Shown: positions 25,570-33,423, counted from the stretch's first letter. The stretch: DNA of 39,191 nucleotides from Chloroflexota bacterium (GCA_029778235.1 JAKOQS010000236.1:1-39191); one strand, 5' to 3'. Program-made: numbers and translations. The notes: generated by a model not told the origin, from the sequence alone.

Positions 25570-26736
25570 TCAGCGTCCCCGCTGCTGCCAGCTCTTGCCC
25601 TCGGTCGCGACCGCCGGCGCGTAGACCATCTCCACGCGCTGCATCTCGGCGATCGTGCGCGCGCCGAGCGCCGCCATCGACTGGCGCAGCGCCCCCATGA
25701 GGTTCTCGCTGCCGTCCGTGACGTGAGCGGGGCCGAACAGGATCCGCTCGAGCGTCCCGACCGTCCCCACCCGGATCCGGGTCCCGCGCGGCAGCGTGGG
25801 CGACGGCGCGGCCATCCCCCAGTTGGTGCCGCGTCCGGGCGCCTCCTCCGCGCGGGCGAGCGGCGATCCGAGCATGACGGCGTCGGCGCCGGCCGCGATG
25901 GCCTTGGCGATCTCACCGCCCCGCCGCATCCCGCCGTCGCCCACCACGGGGACATAGCGGCCGGTGGCGGCCATGTACGCGTCCCGTGCCGCGGCGACGT
26001 CGCTGATCGCCGTCACCTGGGGGACGCCGATGCCGAGCACCTCGCGCGTCGTGCATGCGGCACCCGGGCCCACGCCGACGAAGACCGCGGCCGCACCCTG
26101 TTCCATCAGGGCGTATGCAGCTTCGGCGTTGGTCGTGTTGCCGACCGCAACGGGGATCGGCATGAGCCGGGTGAACTCGCTCAACTCGAGCGGCTCGTAC
26201 CCGGACGCGAGATGGCGCGCGCTGCTCACCTGCGACTGGACGAGGAAGAGGTCGGCGCCGTGCTCCGCACAGAACGGGCCCCAGCGGCGCGCGGCGGCGG
26301 GGGTGGCGGAGATGGCGACCTTCGACCCGGCCGCCCGGATCTCCTCGATCCGGCGCGCGACGAGATCCTCCTGCAGCGGCGCCGCGTACGCCTGCGCGAG
26401 GACGTCCTGGACCTCGGCATCCGCTGCGGTCGCGATCCGCCCGAGGACGGCATCGGCGTCGTCGAAGCGCGCCTGGACCCCCTCCAGGTTCAGGACGGCC
26501 AGACCGCCGAGCGCGGCGAGCGCGCCGGCGGACCGGGCGTCGACCACGGCGTCCATCGCGGCAGCCAGGACGGGGATCGCGAGGCGGATGCCCGCGATCT
26601 CGACCGAGAGGTCGACGTCGGACGGCTCGACCGTGTCCGTCCCGGGCGCGAGCGAGACATCCTCGAAGCCGTAGGTCGGGCGGATCGAGTCCACCTTCGA
26701 GCGGAAGACGCGGCGGGCGGCGGCCTCGGTGGTCAT
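25570..26736 (-). CDS. guaB3: GuaB3-family IMP dehydrogenase-related protein
   Basis: A 388-residue TIM-barrel protein of the IMPDH/GMP reductase superfamily, most like the GuaB3 type seen in Actinomycetota and Cyanobacteria. The start MTTEAAARRVFRSK, then RPTYGFEDVSLAPG, and the catalytic loop GVGPGAACTTREVLGIGVPQ (C228) match GuaB3. No CBS-domain insertion is seen. IMPDH-type enzymes convert IMP to XMP, which feeds GuaA; GuaB3 members may have related but less settled activity. The 5' end follows a minus-strand TAGAAT box at 26828-26833, about 90 nt upstream. The PLP decarboxylase gene follows after 41 nt. An upstream reading of this frame is open but unconserved. Confidence 0.88.
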   Translation of the reverse strand: MTTEAAARRVFRSKVDSIRPTYGFEDVSLAPGTDTVEPSDVDLSVEIAGIRLAIPVLAAAMDAVVDARSAGALAALGGLAVLNLEGVQARFDDADAVLGRIATAADAEVQDVLAQAYAAPLQEDLVARRIEEIRAAGSKVAISATPAAARRWGPFCAEHGADLFLVQSQVSSARHLASGYEPLELSEFTRLMPIPVAVGNTTNAEAAYALMEQGAAAVFVGVGPGAACTTREVLGIGVPQVTAISDVAAARDAYMAATGRYVPVVGDGGMRRGGEIAKAIAAGADAVMLGSPLARAEEAPGRGTNWGMAAPSPTLPRGTRIRVGTVGTLERILFGPAHVTDGSENLMGALRQSMAALGARTIAEMQRVEMVYAPAVATEGKSWQQRGR

Positions 26737-26827
26737 CGAGCCGGGATCCGGGAGCCGACCATCGTCGATGTGGCCTCCTGCGCGCGGTGCGGTCGCGTCG
26801 CGATCGCGGGGCGGTCGCGTGGCGGCC

Positions 26828-26833
26828 ATTCTA
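26828..26833 (-). promoter_or_regulatory. -10 box of the guaB3-type operon
   Basis: TAGAAT on the minus strand differs from the sigma-70 consensus by one base. It stands about 91 nt before the ATG. The NUDIX gene ends 93 nt upstream of it, so this may be a second promoter after that operon. Confidence 0.4.
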
Positions 26834-26926
26834 CGGCGAGAGTGCAGGCGCGGCGGGCGGGGCGGGGCCGCCCGGCAGCGGGTGGGCCGGAGGCCGGGAC
26901 GCGGGGGGCCGCGTCGCCGACCCGGG

Positions 26927-27418
26927 TCAGCGCGGCAGGCGCCGCCCCTCCAGATCGAGCGCGAACCAGGGCCCGCGCTCGGGGTCCAGGATGTCGCGCC
27001 GGATCCGGTCGATCGCCTCCCGATAGCCCGGCCAGACCACCTCCCGATGCGCGTCGTCGGGCGCGAGCCAGCGGGCGCCATCGTGCTCCCGCGAGAGGAC
27101 GGCCTCCGTGCCGGGCGACACGCGCACGGCGAAGACCGCCGCCAGGACCACCGCGTCCACGCTGGGCTCGTGGAACTGGTTCACGAGGTCCAGGTCGTAG
27201 AAGGCCTCGATCGCATCGGGCCCGATCCCCGTCTCCTCGACCAGCTCGCGCAGCGCCCCGAGCGCGACCCGCTCACCCGGCTCGAGCGAGCCCGACACGC
27301 ACTGCCAGAGGCCCGGCAGGATGCGGCCGGGAGAGCGGCGCAGCAGCAGGATCTCGGGGCCGACCTCGCCGACGCGGACGATCCAGCAGTCCACGATGTC
27401 GGGTCGGAGAGGGCTCAC
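26927..27418 (-). CDS. NUDIX hydrolase
   Basis: A 163-residue NUDIX protein. The Nudix box is complete: G43 SLEPGE RVALGAL RELVEETGIG, following GX5EX7REUXEEXGU. NUDIX enzymes cleave nucleoside diphosphates linked to another group; here substrate choice is unknown. Upstream, ILLLRRSPGRILPGLWQCV is usual for NTP or dinucleotide hydrolases. The GTG start (VSPLRPDIVDCW) was chosen because the preceding frame is Arg-rich shadow. It lies 83 nt after the c-di-AMP receptor gene and probably shares its message. Confidence 0.9.
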   Translation of the reverse strand: MSPLRPDIVDCWIVRVGEVGPEILLLRRSPGRILPGLWQCVSGSLEPGERVALGALRELVEETGIGPDAIEAFYDLDLVNQFHEPSVDAVVLAAVFAVRVSPGTEAVLSREHDGARWLAPDDAHREVVWPGYREAIDRIRRDILDPERGPWFALDLEGRRLPR

Positions 27419-27501
27419 GGGATGACCCGACGGTGGACGGCGCCGACCGGCGACGAGCCTCCGCGGGCGGCGACGGACGAGGCCACCGGTCCGCTGGGCC
27501 G

Positions 27502-27831
27502 TCAGATGCGCTCGAAGCGCTCGATGGGCAGGACGAACACCGTCGCCCCGCCGACCTCCACCTCGAGCGGGAACGGCATGAAGAACTCGCCCGGCTCCAT
27601 GATCGGCGGCATCGGGTTGACGACCTGCGATCGCGAGTGACAGTTCTCGCGGATGATCCCGATCGCCTCCTCGACCTTCGCATCCTCGACGGCGAGGACG
27701 ATCGTCGCGTTCGACTGCTTCAGGAAGCCGCCCGAGCTCTGGAGCCGCGTGGTGCGGAACTCCTTGTCGAGCAGGGCGTCGACGAGGACGCCGGCGTCCT
27801 CGGCATGGACGATCGCGAAGAGGAGCTTCAC
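27502..27831 (-). CDS. darA: Cyclic-di-AMP receptor, DarA/PstA (YaaQ, DUF970) type
   Basis: A 109-residue PII-like protein, exactly the usual family length. The start MKLLFAIVHAEDAG (GTG start), the FLKQSNATIVLAVE strand and the C-terminal VGGATVFVLPIERFERI are all typical of the DUF970 family, whose Firmicutes member binds c-di-AMP. In many bacteria the gene lies next to tmk. Here tmk is also close by, but a GAF-GGDEF gene on the other strand sits between. A TATACT box lies 7 nt before the GTG, so the mRNA should be leaderless. The NUDIX gene follows downstream. Binding of c-di-AMP is inferred from the family. Confidence 0.92.
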   Translation of the reverse strand: MKLLFAIVHAEDAGVLVDALLDKEFRTTRLQSSGGFLKQSNATIVLAVEDAKVEEAIGIIRENCHSRSQVVNPMPPIMEPGEFFMPFPLEVEVGGATVFVLPIERFERI

Positions 27832-27838
27832 GGGGCGG

Positions 27839-27844
27839 AGTATA
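27839..27844 (-). promoter_or_regulatory. -10 box of the c-di-AMP receptor gene, leaderless
   Basis: TATACT on the minus strand, 7 nt before the GTG at 27831. It is the best consensus match of the six leaderless boxes. Confidence 0.55.
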
Positions 27845-28041
27845 GGCCACGCGTGCCCGCGCCCCGCCCGGCGCCCCGGGCTCCACCCGTGCCCGCGCCC
27901 CACCCCGTTCCCGGCCTGGCTCCCCATCCCGCTCTCGCCCGCACCCCACCGACATTCCCGGCCCGGGGGCGGCTCCGCCGGGTGTACCATCGCACTCCCA
28001 CCGGCACGCCGGCCCGCCCCGAACGGGCCGAGGAGGAGACC

Positions 28042-29076
28042 GTGTCCACTGGCCGCCCCGCCGAGCCCACCTCCGGCGATCTCACCCGCGCGGTGCGGGG
28101 CGCCGAGACCCGGCTCCTCGCCACCTTGGCCGAGGCTCTGGCATCCACCGACCACGTCGATGCAGCCCTCGAGCGGCTCCTCGAGCTGGCCGCGGGCCTC
28201 CTGGGCGGTGCCGTCGCCGCCGTCGCCGTCGCGGAGCCGGACAGCGGCGTCCTCGTGGCCGGGCCGTCGCGCGGCTTCGACGGCCGGCCGATCCTCGACG
28301 AGCCGCTCCCCGTCGCCGGCTCCCCGGACGCCCTGGCGATCGTGGCGCGCGAGTCGCACGCGGCGGTCCTCCCGTCCGATCACGTGTCTCCCGCGGCCGC
28401 CCGGTTGGGGATCGGGGCCGGCCTGGTCCTCCCCCTGGTCGTCCGGCGCGACGGCGCCGACCTGACCGTCGGCGTGCTCCTTGTCGCCCATGCGGACGGC
28501 CGGGCCCTGACCGAGGACGAGACCCGCCTGGCCGCCGGCATCGCGGCGATCGCCGCGGCGATCGTGGAGCGCGGCTTCCTCACCGACGCCGCGCACGCCC
28601 GGGCGGAGTGGCGGGAGCGCCTGGCGCAGGTCGACCCGCTCACCGGCCTGGCCAACCGACGAGCGCTCGAGCGGGTCGGCGAGCTGGAGGTGGCCCGCGC
28701 CATCCGCCAGGAGACCGCGCTCGCAGTGGTCGTGGTCGGGATCGACGACTACGACGCACGGGCCGCCGAGGCCGGCCGCCCGGCGGCCGATGCCGCGTTG
28801 CGCGAGGTCGCGGTGGCCGTGGCCGACGGCGTGCGGCTCGTGGACACCGTGGCGCGGCTGGGACCGGCGGAGTTCGTCGTGCTCGCCCCCGGCAGCGGCG
28901 GCGAGACCGTCGCGCGGCGGATCGCGAGCGCCGTGAGCTCGCTCGCCCCCGTCGGCGACTGGAAGGTCGACGTCTCGACCGGGGTGGCGCACGTGCCGCA
29001 GGACGGGACGAGCCTCCGGGACCTGATCGACGCGGCGGGCGAGGCCATCGAGAAGGCGCGAGCCGCGGCCGGCTGA
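28042..29076 (+). CDS. GAF-GGDEF protein with degenerate active site
   Basis: A 344-residue soluble signalling protein. A GAF sensor domain (about 23-180) is followed by a GGDEF domain (about 190-344). The domain has the family signature DPLTGLANRRALER (198-211), but the active site reads GPAEF (274-278) where GGDEF or GGEEF is needed. Asp/Glu metal and GTP contacts are therefore missing, and c-di-GMP synthesis is unlikely. The inhibitory-site motif RxxD (R265 LVD268) stands at the correct 5-residue spacing before it, so the protein could still bind c-di-GMP. The GTG at 28042 has AGGAGGAG a few nt upstream, a strong ribosome site that fixes the start. It lies between tmk and the c-di-AMP receptor gene, on the opposite strand. 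Confidence 0.88.
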   Translation: MSTGRPAEPTSGDLTRAVRGAETRLLATLAEALASTDHVDAALERLLELAAGLLGGAVAAVAVAEPDSGVLVAGPSRGFDGRPILDEPLPVAGSPDALAIVARESHAAVLPSDHVSPAAARLGIGAGLVLPLVVRRDGADLTVGVLLVAHADGRALTEDETRLAAGIAAIAAAIVERGFLTDAAHARAEWRERLAQVDPLTGLANRRALERVGELEVARAIRQETALAVVVVGIDDYDARAAEAGRPAADAALREVAVAVADGVRLVDTVARLGPAEFVVLAPGSGGETVARRIASAVSSLAPVGDWKVDVSTGVAHVPQDGTSLRDLIDAAGEAIEKARAAAG

Positions 29077-29214
29077 TCCTCCCGAGCCCGGAGACCGGAG
29101 CCGGGGGCGGGAAGGGTCGACGGGCGACCCGGGGGCGAAAGCCTGGGCGGCCGGAGGACGGCCTGCGCACGAGCCTGCTCTCCCTGGCTCAGGACCGCCG
29201 GGGCACGGGTGATG

Positions 29215-29233
29215 GCCGGCCCGCGGGGCCGGC
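29215..29233. terminator. Hairpin at the end of tmk / downstream of the GGDEF gene
   Basis: An 8-bp inverted repeat (GCCGGCCC / GGGCCGGC) with a 3-nt loop sits 8 nt past the tmk stop, between two convergent genes. It has no T-tract. Confidence 0.45.
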
Positions 29234-29240
29234 GCCCGGG

Positions 29241-29894
29241 TCAGCGGCCCGTGGCCAGGGCCTCCAGCGCGATCGCGGCCACGTCCGCCGCGACGGCCCC
29301 GGGATCGCGTGACGCGTCCACGATCCGCCAGCGGCCGCCCGCTGCGGCCTCGCTCAGGTAGCCGGCGCGGACGCGCTCGTGGTATCCGCGGTCGAACGCC
29401 CCGTCCAGCTCGAACTTGTTGAGTTCATCCGGGCGGCCCGCGCGGCGGCGCTCGAGGCCCACGTCCACGCTGACGTCAAGGAGGATCGTGAGGTCCGGGA
29501 GCAGGCCCCGCGTGGCGAGGTCCTGCAGCGCGCGCATCGCCTCCACGTCCAGGCCGCTGCCGTATCCCTGGTAGCAGATCGTCGAGTCTCGATGCCGGTC
29601 GCAGACCACGACCCGGCCGGCCTCGAGCGCCGGGCGGATCACCTCCGCGACGTGCTGCGCGCGCTGCGCCGAGAACAGGAGTGCGTCGGCCATCGGATCG
29701 AGCCCCCTGCCCGCGCCCAGGACGATCTCGCGCACCTGCTCGCCGGTCCGCGTCCCGCCCGGCTCCCGCGTGACCACGACGTCGTGCCCGGCCGCCCGCA
29801 GCCGCTCGCCCAGCAGCCGCGCCTGGAGGGACTTCCCCGATCCATCGGGTCCCTCGAGCGTGATGAAGCGGACGGAGTGGGTGGGCTCGGTCAC
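29241..29894 (-). CDS. tmk: Thymidylate kinase
   Basis: Tmk phosphorylates dTMP to dTDP. The 217-residue protein has P-loop LEGPDGSGKS (13-22), the TREPGGT motif and the DRHRDSTICYQGYG nucleoside site (the usual Tyr of the DRY motif is replaced by His), plus LLPDLTILLDV. The C-terminal lid contains the Arg/Lys-rich ERRRAGRPDELNKFE. The GTG start (VTEPTHSVRF) has TACACT 6 nt upstream and is likely leaderless. A longer in-frame reading exists, but lies behind that box. It ends just ahead of a hairpin. Family certainty is high. Confidence 0.96.
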   Translation of the reverse strand: MTEPTHSVRFITLEGPDGSGKSLQARLLGERLRAAGHDVVVTREPGGTRTGEQVREIVLGAGRGLDPMADALLFSAQRAQHVAEVIRPALEAGRVVVCDRHRDSTICYQGYGSGLDVEAMRALQDLATRGLLPDLTILLDVSVDVGLERRRAGRPDELNKFELDGAFDRGYHERVRAGYLSEAAAGGRWRIVDASRDPGAVAADVAAIALEALATGR

Positions 29895-29900
29895 GCGCCG

Positions 29901-29906
29901 AGTGTA
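29901..29906 (-). promoter_or_regulatory. -10-like box of tmk, leaderless
   Basis: TACACT on the minus strand, 6 nt before the GTG at 29894. The following 29.9-30.16 kb gap contains no gene that I can support; it marks the change to lower GC. Confidence 0.5.
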
Positions 29907-30075
29907 GTCGGGGCTGAACGACGCCGGGTCGCGCGCCGGAGCGATGGCGGGTGCAGGCAAGGCTGGTCGACGGGTCAGGGCTTGTGAGGCTGCACCCCTG
30001 GCGCGTGCCGCGTCGGGGCCCAGACGCGGGTGCCCCGCCCCCGGGGCGCAAGGGCCGCCGCCGCCTGATGGAGAG

Positions 30076-30091
30076 CCGCCGTCGCCGGCGG
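30076..30091. terminator. Weak hairpin after the TerY-type operon
   Basis: A 6-bp GC stem (CCGCCG/CGGCGG) with a 4-nt loop, about 70 nt beyond the last gene of the operon. It may end the operon transcript. No T-tract is present, so this is a weak call. Confidence 0.3.
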
Positions 30092-30161
30092 TGGCTGACG
30101 GGGTCAGACGGGGCCCTCGGAGCTGAGCGAGCGACCTGCTTCGCGGCTGTGTCTACCTGTC

Positions 30162-30521
30162 CTAGCGATCACCGCGAGCGTCGATCCGCGCCGCGCTGCC
30201 GCTCAATGCGACGCGCTCACCGCACCATGGGCACGTGATCGTTCGTCGCGCCGGGTCTAGGCAGCTCACCCCGCCGCACTCGCACACCGCCAGGCTCGGA
30301 CGCTCGCACGCCGGGCACCCCGGATACCTCTCGTCGAACTCGAACGTACCGACGAGCGCAGTTCGCTCGTAGCCCTCGCGCGCGGCGAGGGTATCGTTCG
30401 TTCCGAAGGCCCATGTCGCCACCCAAGCGCCCGGCGACTTCTCCTGCATCCGAATGCCGAACGGCTTCGACGGATCGAGGGAGCATCGCGCAAGAACGAC
30501 GGCGACTGCCGACTCACGCAC
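30162..30521 (-). CDS. Stand-alone TerY-C metal-binding domain protein
   Basis: A small protein (119 residues from GTG at 30521) whose whole length matches the metal-binding domain that usually ends TerY-type VWA proteins. The visible features are RCSLDPSKPFGIRMQEK, WVATWAFGTND, YPGCPAC, CECGGVSC and CPWCG, giving about seven Cys ligands for one or two metal ions. The start at 30521 was chosen for GGAGG 9 nt upstream. A GTG at 30566 would add 15 basic residues, and one at 30527 is also possible. It is the last gene of the operon. In the usual triad this domain is fused to the VWA protein, but here the VWA protein lacks it, so the TerY chain appears split in two. The assignment is by pattern recall and is strong but not tested. 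Confidence 0.75.
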   Translation of the reverse strand: MRESAVAVVLARCSLDPSKPFGIRMQEKSPGAWVATWAFGTNDTLAAREGYERTALVGTFEFDERYPGCPACERPSLAVCECGGVSCLDPARRTITCPWCGERVALSGSAARIDARGDR

Positions 30522-30605
30522 TACCACGTCCCTCCGGTGCCGTATGGCCGACGCCCGCGCGGGCACTGGGGGTGCGCGAGTCGGACCATCGACTGCTCAG
30601 TCGCG

Positions 30606-31160
30606 TCACTTGCATGTATTGTCCATCAGATAGACATCGAAGTAGACGGTGCCTAGCGCGCCCGCGTCGTCGAAGTAGGCCTCGCTGATTGTGAACTTGC
30701 CGACTTCGTTCGCGAACGCGGAGCGGATGAACTCATTGACCTTCTTCGCCTGCGCGACGCCGTCACCCGGTGTCACGCCGTGAACGAAGGTCAGCAGCAG
30801 ACCTACCTGCTGACCCTTGAACCTGCCGAAGGCCGTCTTGAGCTGTGGATCTGTCGCGCGGCGACCGATCCGGGAGGGCGGCACGGTCAACTCGTTCTTC
30901 TTCAGCACGACCGTGTTACGACAGTCGGGCGTGGGTGTCGGGGTCGGGGTCGCGGTTGCCGTTGGGGTCGGCTTCCCTGCGAAGGTCCGAGTCGGCGCCG
31001 GCGTTGGGCTCGGAGTTGGAGTTGGGGTTGGAGACGGAGACGGCACCGGCCGCGCGACCGTTGATGACGCGAGGAAGAGCATCGCGAGCACAAGCAGCAG
31101 GTCGGCAAACAGCCAGCCGATGAGTCCGAACGCGTCGCGATGCCGCACCCGCCTTCTCAT
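30606..31160 (-). CDS. MotB/ZorB-like single-TM protein with Pro/Thr linker and extracytoplasmic domain
   Basis: A 184-residue protein. A basic N-terminus precedes one membrane helix (about 11-32, FGLIGWLFADLLLVLAMLFL) with Asp20 buried inside it, as in the proton-carrying helix of MotB, ExbD and ZorB. Next is a long Pro/Thr/Ser repeat linker (about 37-79) and a ~100-residue domain (TFVHGVTPGDGVAQAKKVNEF, KFTISEAYF, TVYFDVYLMD). That domain has an OmpA-like order of strands and helix, but lacks the OmpA peptidoglycan-binding consensus. The ATG overlaps the stop of the upstream membrane gene as TAATG. The similarity to motor-stator B subunits is one of topology and the buried Asp, not proven homology. 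The linker DNA is built of 6-nt steps and may vary in length. Confidence 0.7.
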   Translation of the reverse strand: MRRRVRHRDAFGLIGWLFADLLLVLAMLFLASSTVARPVPSPSPTPTPTPSPTPAPTRTFAGKPTPTATATPTPTPTPDCRNTVVLKKNELTVPPSRIGRRATDPQLKTAFGRFKGQQVGLLLTFVHGVTPGDGVAQAKKVNEFIRSAFANEVGKFTISEAYFDDAGALGTVYFDVYLMDNTCK

Positions 31161-32623
31161 TAGCGCCGACCCTCGGTATCACGGACGGCGCGTTCGAGCG
31201 GTGCGACCGCGCTCGTTACGGTTCTCGCCGCTCTGGAGACCTCGTCCGCCGCGCTGCGGAGCATCTGGGCGCTCGCGCTGCTTGCTGCGGTGCTCTCCTC
31301 CAAAGACTTAGACAGCGTGTTGGTTGCCGCCGACATCTGCTCGATCGCGCGGACAAGAGCCTGGGCGGCATCGGAGTTGGCAGAAGCACCCGCCGTGGCC
31401 GATATCGTCATCGCCTTGCTGGCCGCTCGCAGCTCATCGGTCGCTTTCGCGACCTCCCGAGTAGCGAGTGCTCCGGCCGAAGCGGCATCACGTGCGTCCT
31501 GAACGGCCGCGGCAAGAGCGGCCGTCGCGACTCGCATCGTTTCGTCCGCTGTATGGCGCGCTGCTCCCTCGTCTTCCACAGCCCGGAGTACGCTGTCGGC
31601 CGCGGCCCGAACCTCGCGTGTCGCGGCCGATAGCCCTGCGACCGCAGGGAGGACGCTCTCGAGCGTCGTGACCATCGACGTCGCGAGTTGCCCCAACTGA
31701 GCGGCGTTGCCAGCGGCCAGCTCGTGGTCGTGCTTGAGTTCGTCAAGGTGCACCTGCATCGCCGCCGTGAGATTCCCGTTGCTGGCGACAAGGCTGTCGG
31801 TCCCGGCGCCGAGGGCCGTGACGCTCATGTCGAGTTGCGCCGCGACTGTCGAGTAGTCCGCGGCTGATCGCACCAATTCGCCGGCCCCCGCCCGGAGGTC
31901 ACGAGTCACCAGTCGAAGATCTGCGAGCAGGCGCTCGCGCTCGTCAGCCATGGCGACCAGATGCACCCTCTCCGCCTTGAGTTCCGCCACGAGATCCTCG
32001 GCAGTCCTCTTGAACGAATCGATCAGGGCCGGCACGGTTGCGCGCTCCGCGAGCTCTAGGTGCGCGGCCCCGACCGTTTGGCTGAGCCGCCGTCCGAGGC
32101 TCCGCGCACGCACGTCCCTCGCGTGCTGGCTCATCGAGACCTCATGTTGGATGTACGCGGTCAGGATCCCGACGATGATCAACACGGTGACATCGACGAA
32201 TGCCACGACGCTCAGCCGGAGGAAGCTGAAGTACGCGAGCGGAGGCTCAAGTAAGCCCCGGAACTGCTGCTCCCACAGGAGGAGGAACGGCTCTGTCGCC
32301 AGTTCCGGGTGGTTCGCCACGATCTGCTGGTAGCCCATCGCGGCGTAGAAGAGCCCCGCCCAGGTGAGGATGATCGGAACGAGTATCAGCACGTTCCTGA
32401 CGACCTCGGCGACTGCCGCCCTGCCGGCCGGACCGTCGCCCGTCTCGACGGACGTGACGATCAACTCGATGTCGATCACGTCCTTCGGTGCGACTCCAAT
32501 CCATCCGCCGGGGCTCCCGTCAGGGTCAAGGGCCGAGGCAAGGGATCGCAGCTGTTCCGCTGTGGCTGCGTCGCCTGCCTCGATCTCAATCGCCAGCTCA
32601 CGCAGCTGGTCGCTCGTGCTCAT
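31160..32623 (-). CDS. Two-TM membrane protein with a long cytoplasmic coiled coil
   Basis: A 487-residue protein. An N-terminal helical soluble region (1-70) is followed by two membrane helices, about 76-98 (RNVLILVPIILTWAGLFYAAMGY) and 137-159 (LSVVAFVDVTVLIIVGILTAYI, with Asp144 in the membrane). The remaining ~330 residues are heptad-like, Ala/Ser/Thr-rich coiled coil (AADSVLRAVEDEG, SAATNTLSKSLEESTAA), looking like a methyl-accepting or ZorA-type tail. I find no HAMP domain, so it is probably not a chemoreceptor. It sits directly before the MotB-like gene and overlaps it by 1 nt. Together they would resemble an A/B ion-channel pair, but MotA/TolQ motifs are not evident. Confidence 0.72.
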   Translation of the reverse strand: MSTSDQLRELAIEIEAGDAATAEQLRSLASALDPDGSPGGWIGVAPKDVIDIELIVTSVETGDGPAGRAAVAEVVRNVLILVPIILTWAGLFYAAMGYQQIVANHPELATEPFLLLWEQQFRGLLEPPLAYFSFLRLSVVAFVDVTVLIIVGILTAYIQHEVSMSQHARDVRARSLGRRLSQTVGAAHLELAERATVPALIDSFKRTAEDLVAELKAERVHLVAMADERERLLADLRLVTRDLRAGAGELVRSAADYSTVAAQLDMSVTALGAGTDSLVASNGNLTAAMQVHLDELKHDHELAAGNAAQLGQLATSMVTTLESVLPAVAGLSAATREVRAAADSVLRAVEDEGAARHTADETMRVATAALAAAVQDARDAASAGALATREVAKATDELRAASKAMTISATAGASANSDAAQALVRAIEQMSAATNTLSKSLEESTAASSASAQMLRSAADEVSRAARTVTSAVAPLERAVRDTEGRR

Positions 32624-33423
32624 CAAGCGCCGCCGGAACTCTCGGCTAGCCGTCGGCCCCAGTCGCGGACCGCGGTCTCCCCGGTCTTGCGCTCCTCGTC
32701 GGTGAGCGCATCGACATCGAGCGCGCGAAGCGTCATCCAGGCGAGCGCAATCTCCCGAGGACCGCCAGTCCCGCAGGCCGCGCAAAACGCCTCGCGTGCG
32801 ATGTCGACGGCGGACTGCCCTGGGCTCGCAGCCGGCGGCACGGGTCGCACTCGCGAAACCGGGCCCGTCGGGTCAGGCAGCCCGTGGCAGCCGGCTGCGG
32901 CCGCGACAGGCGTCCACGGGTCGCCAGCCGAACGCGCGGCCTTGACCGCCCCATCTGCTGGCATCATCCCATTGAGGAGCGCATCGACCCATGCCGAGAA
33001 CCGCCCTGGGCCAGGCTGCCCGAGCCGGGCGACCAGCGCATCGCGGTCGGCCGCGACCTCACCGCCCGAGGTGCCTCGAGGCGCACGCGGCTTCGGCAGT
33101 GTCGGCGGAAGGGACTGAGCGAGTTCGAGAACATTCTCCAGGACCTCGATTGCCCATCGGGCCGACTCCTCGGCCAGCCTGTATGTGCGTGCCAGCTTCG
33201 CGACAAGCTGGTCCTTCACCAGAGCTGCTCGTGTTGTACCGACGACGGGTCGAAGAACGTGGACGGCGTCTGCGTCCAGCGCTTGCGAGATGGCGGTGCG
33301 CTCGCCGGGGGAGTCTTTCGCCAGATCGCGAAGCAGGTTGTCTACTCGCCGGCGATCGTCCAACAGGGACGGACCCAATTCGAGTACCTGGTTGCGGAGG
33401 ATGTCGCGGACGGCGTCGTTCAA
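32623..33423 (-). CDS. Unknown mostly helical protein within the TerY-type operon
   Basis: A 266-residue soluble protein beginning at TTG, which overlaps the kinase stop as TTGA. The N-terminal ~110 residues show a helical pattern: LNDAVRDILRNQVLELGP, LLDDRRRVDNLLRDLAKD, PGERTAISQALDADA and EESARWAIEVLENVLEL. This resembles a small module often seen fused to bacterial Ser/Thr kinases and VWA or conflict-system proteins, by my recall only. A Pro/Gly-rich linker and a short C-terminal helical region (FCAACGTGGPREIALAWMTLRAL) follow. It could be an adaptor linking kinase signals to the membrane pair. The GTG/ATG-started longer reading would overlap the kinase by over 100 nt and was rejected. Confidence 0.6.
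   Translation of the reverse strand: MNDAVRDILRNQVLELGPSLLDDRRRVDNLLRDLAKDSPGERTAISQALDADAVHVLRPVVGTTRAALVKDQLVAKLARTYRLAEESARWAIEVLENVLELAQSLPPTLPKPRAPRGTSGGEVAADRDALVARLGQPGPGRFSAWVDALLNGMMPADGAVKAARSAGDPWTPVAAAAGCHGLPDPTGPVSRVRPVPPAASPGQSAVDIAREAFCAACGTGGPREIALAWMTLRALDVDALTDEERKTGETAVRDWGRRLAESSGGA

Noticed and set aside
28042..29076. An active diguanylate cyclase
   Set aside because: GGDEF is replaced by GPAEF, so catalytic metal and substrate residues are missing.
29895..30161. tRNA or integration site at the left edge of the island
   Set aside because: I find no cloverleaf or T-loop sequence and no matching direct repeat near 37.1 kb.
30606..32623. Calling the membrane pair a Zorya (ZorAB) system
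   Set aside because: The coiled-coil protein has only two evident membrane helices, and no ZorC, ZorD or ZorE genes are present. The likeness is in topology, so I only call it Zor-like.
31160..32623. Methyl-accepting chemotaxis protein
   Set aside because: There is no HAMP domain, no ligand-binding domain and no conserved hairpin tip. The coiled coil alone is not enough.
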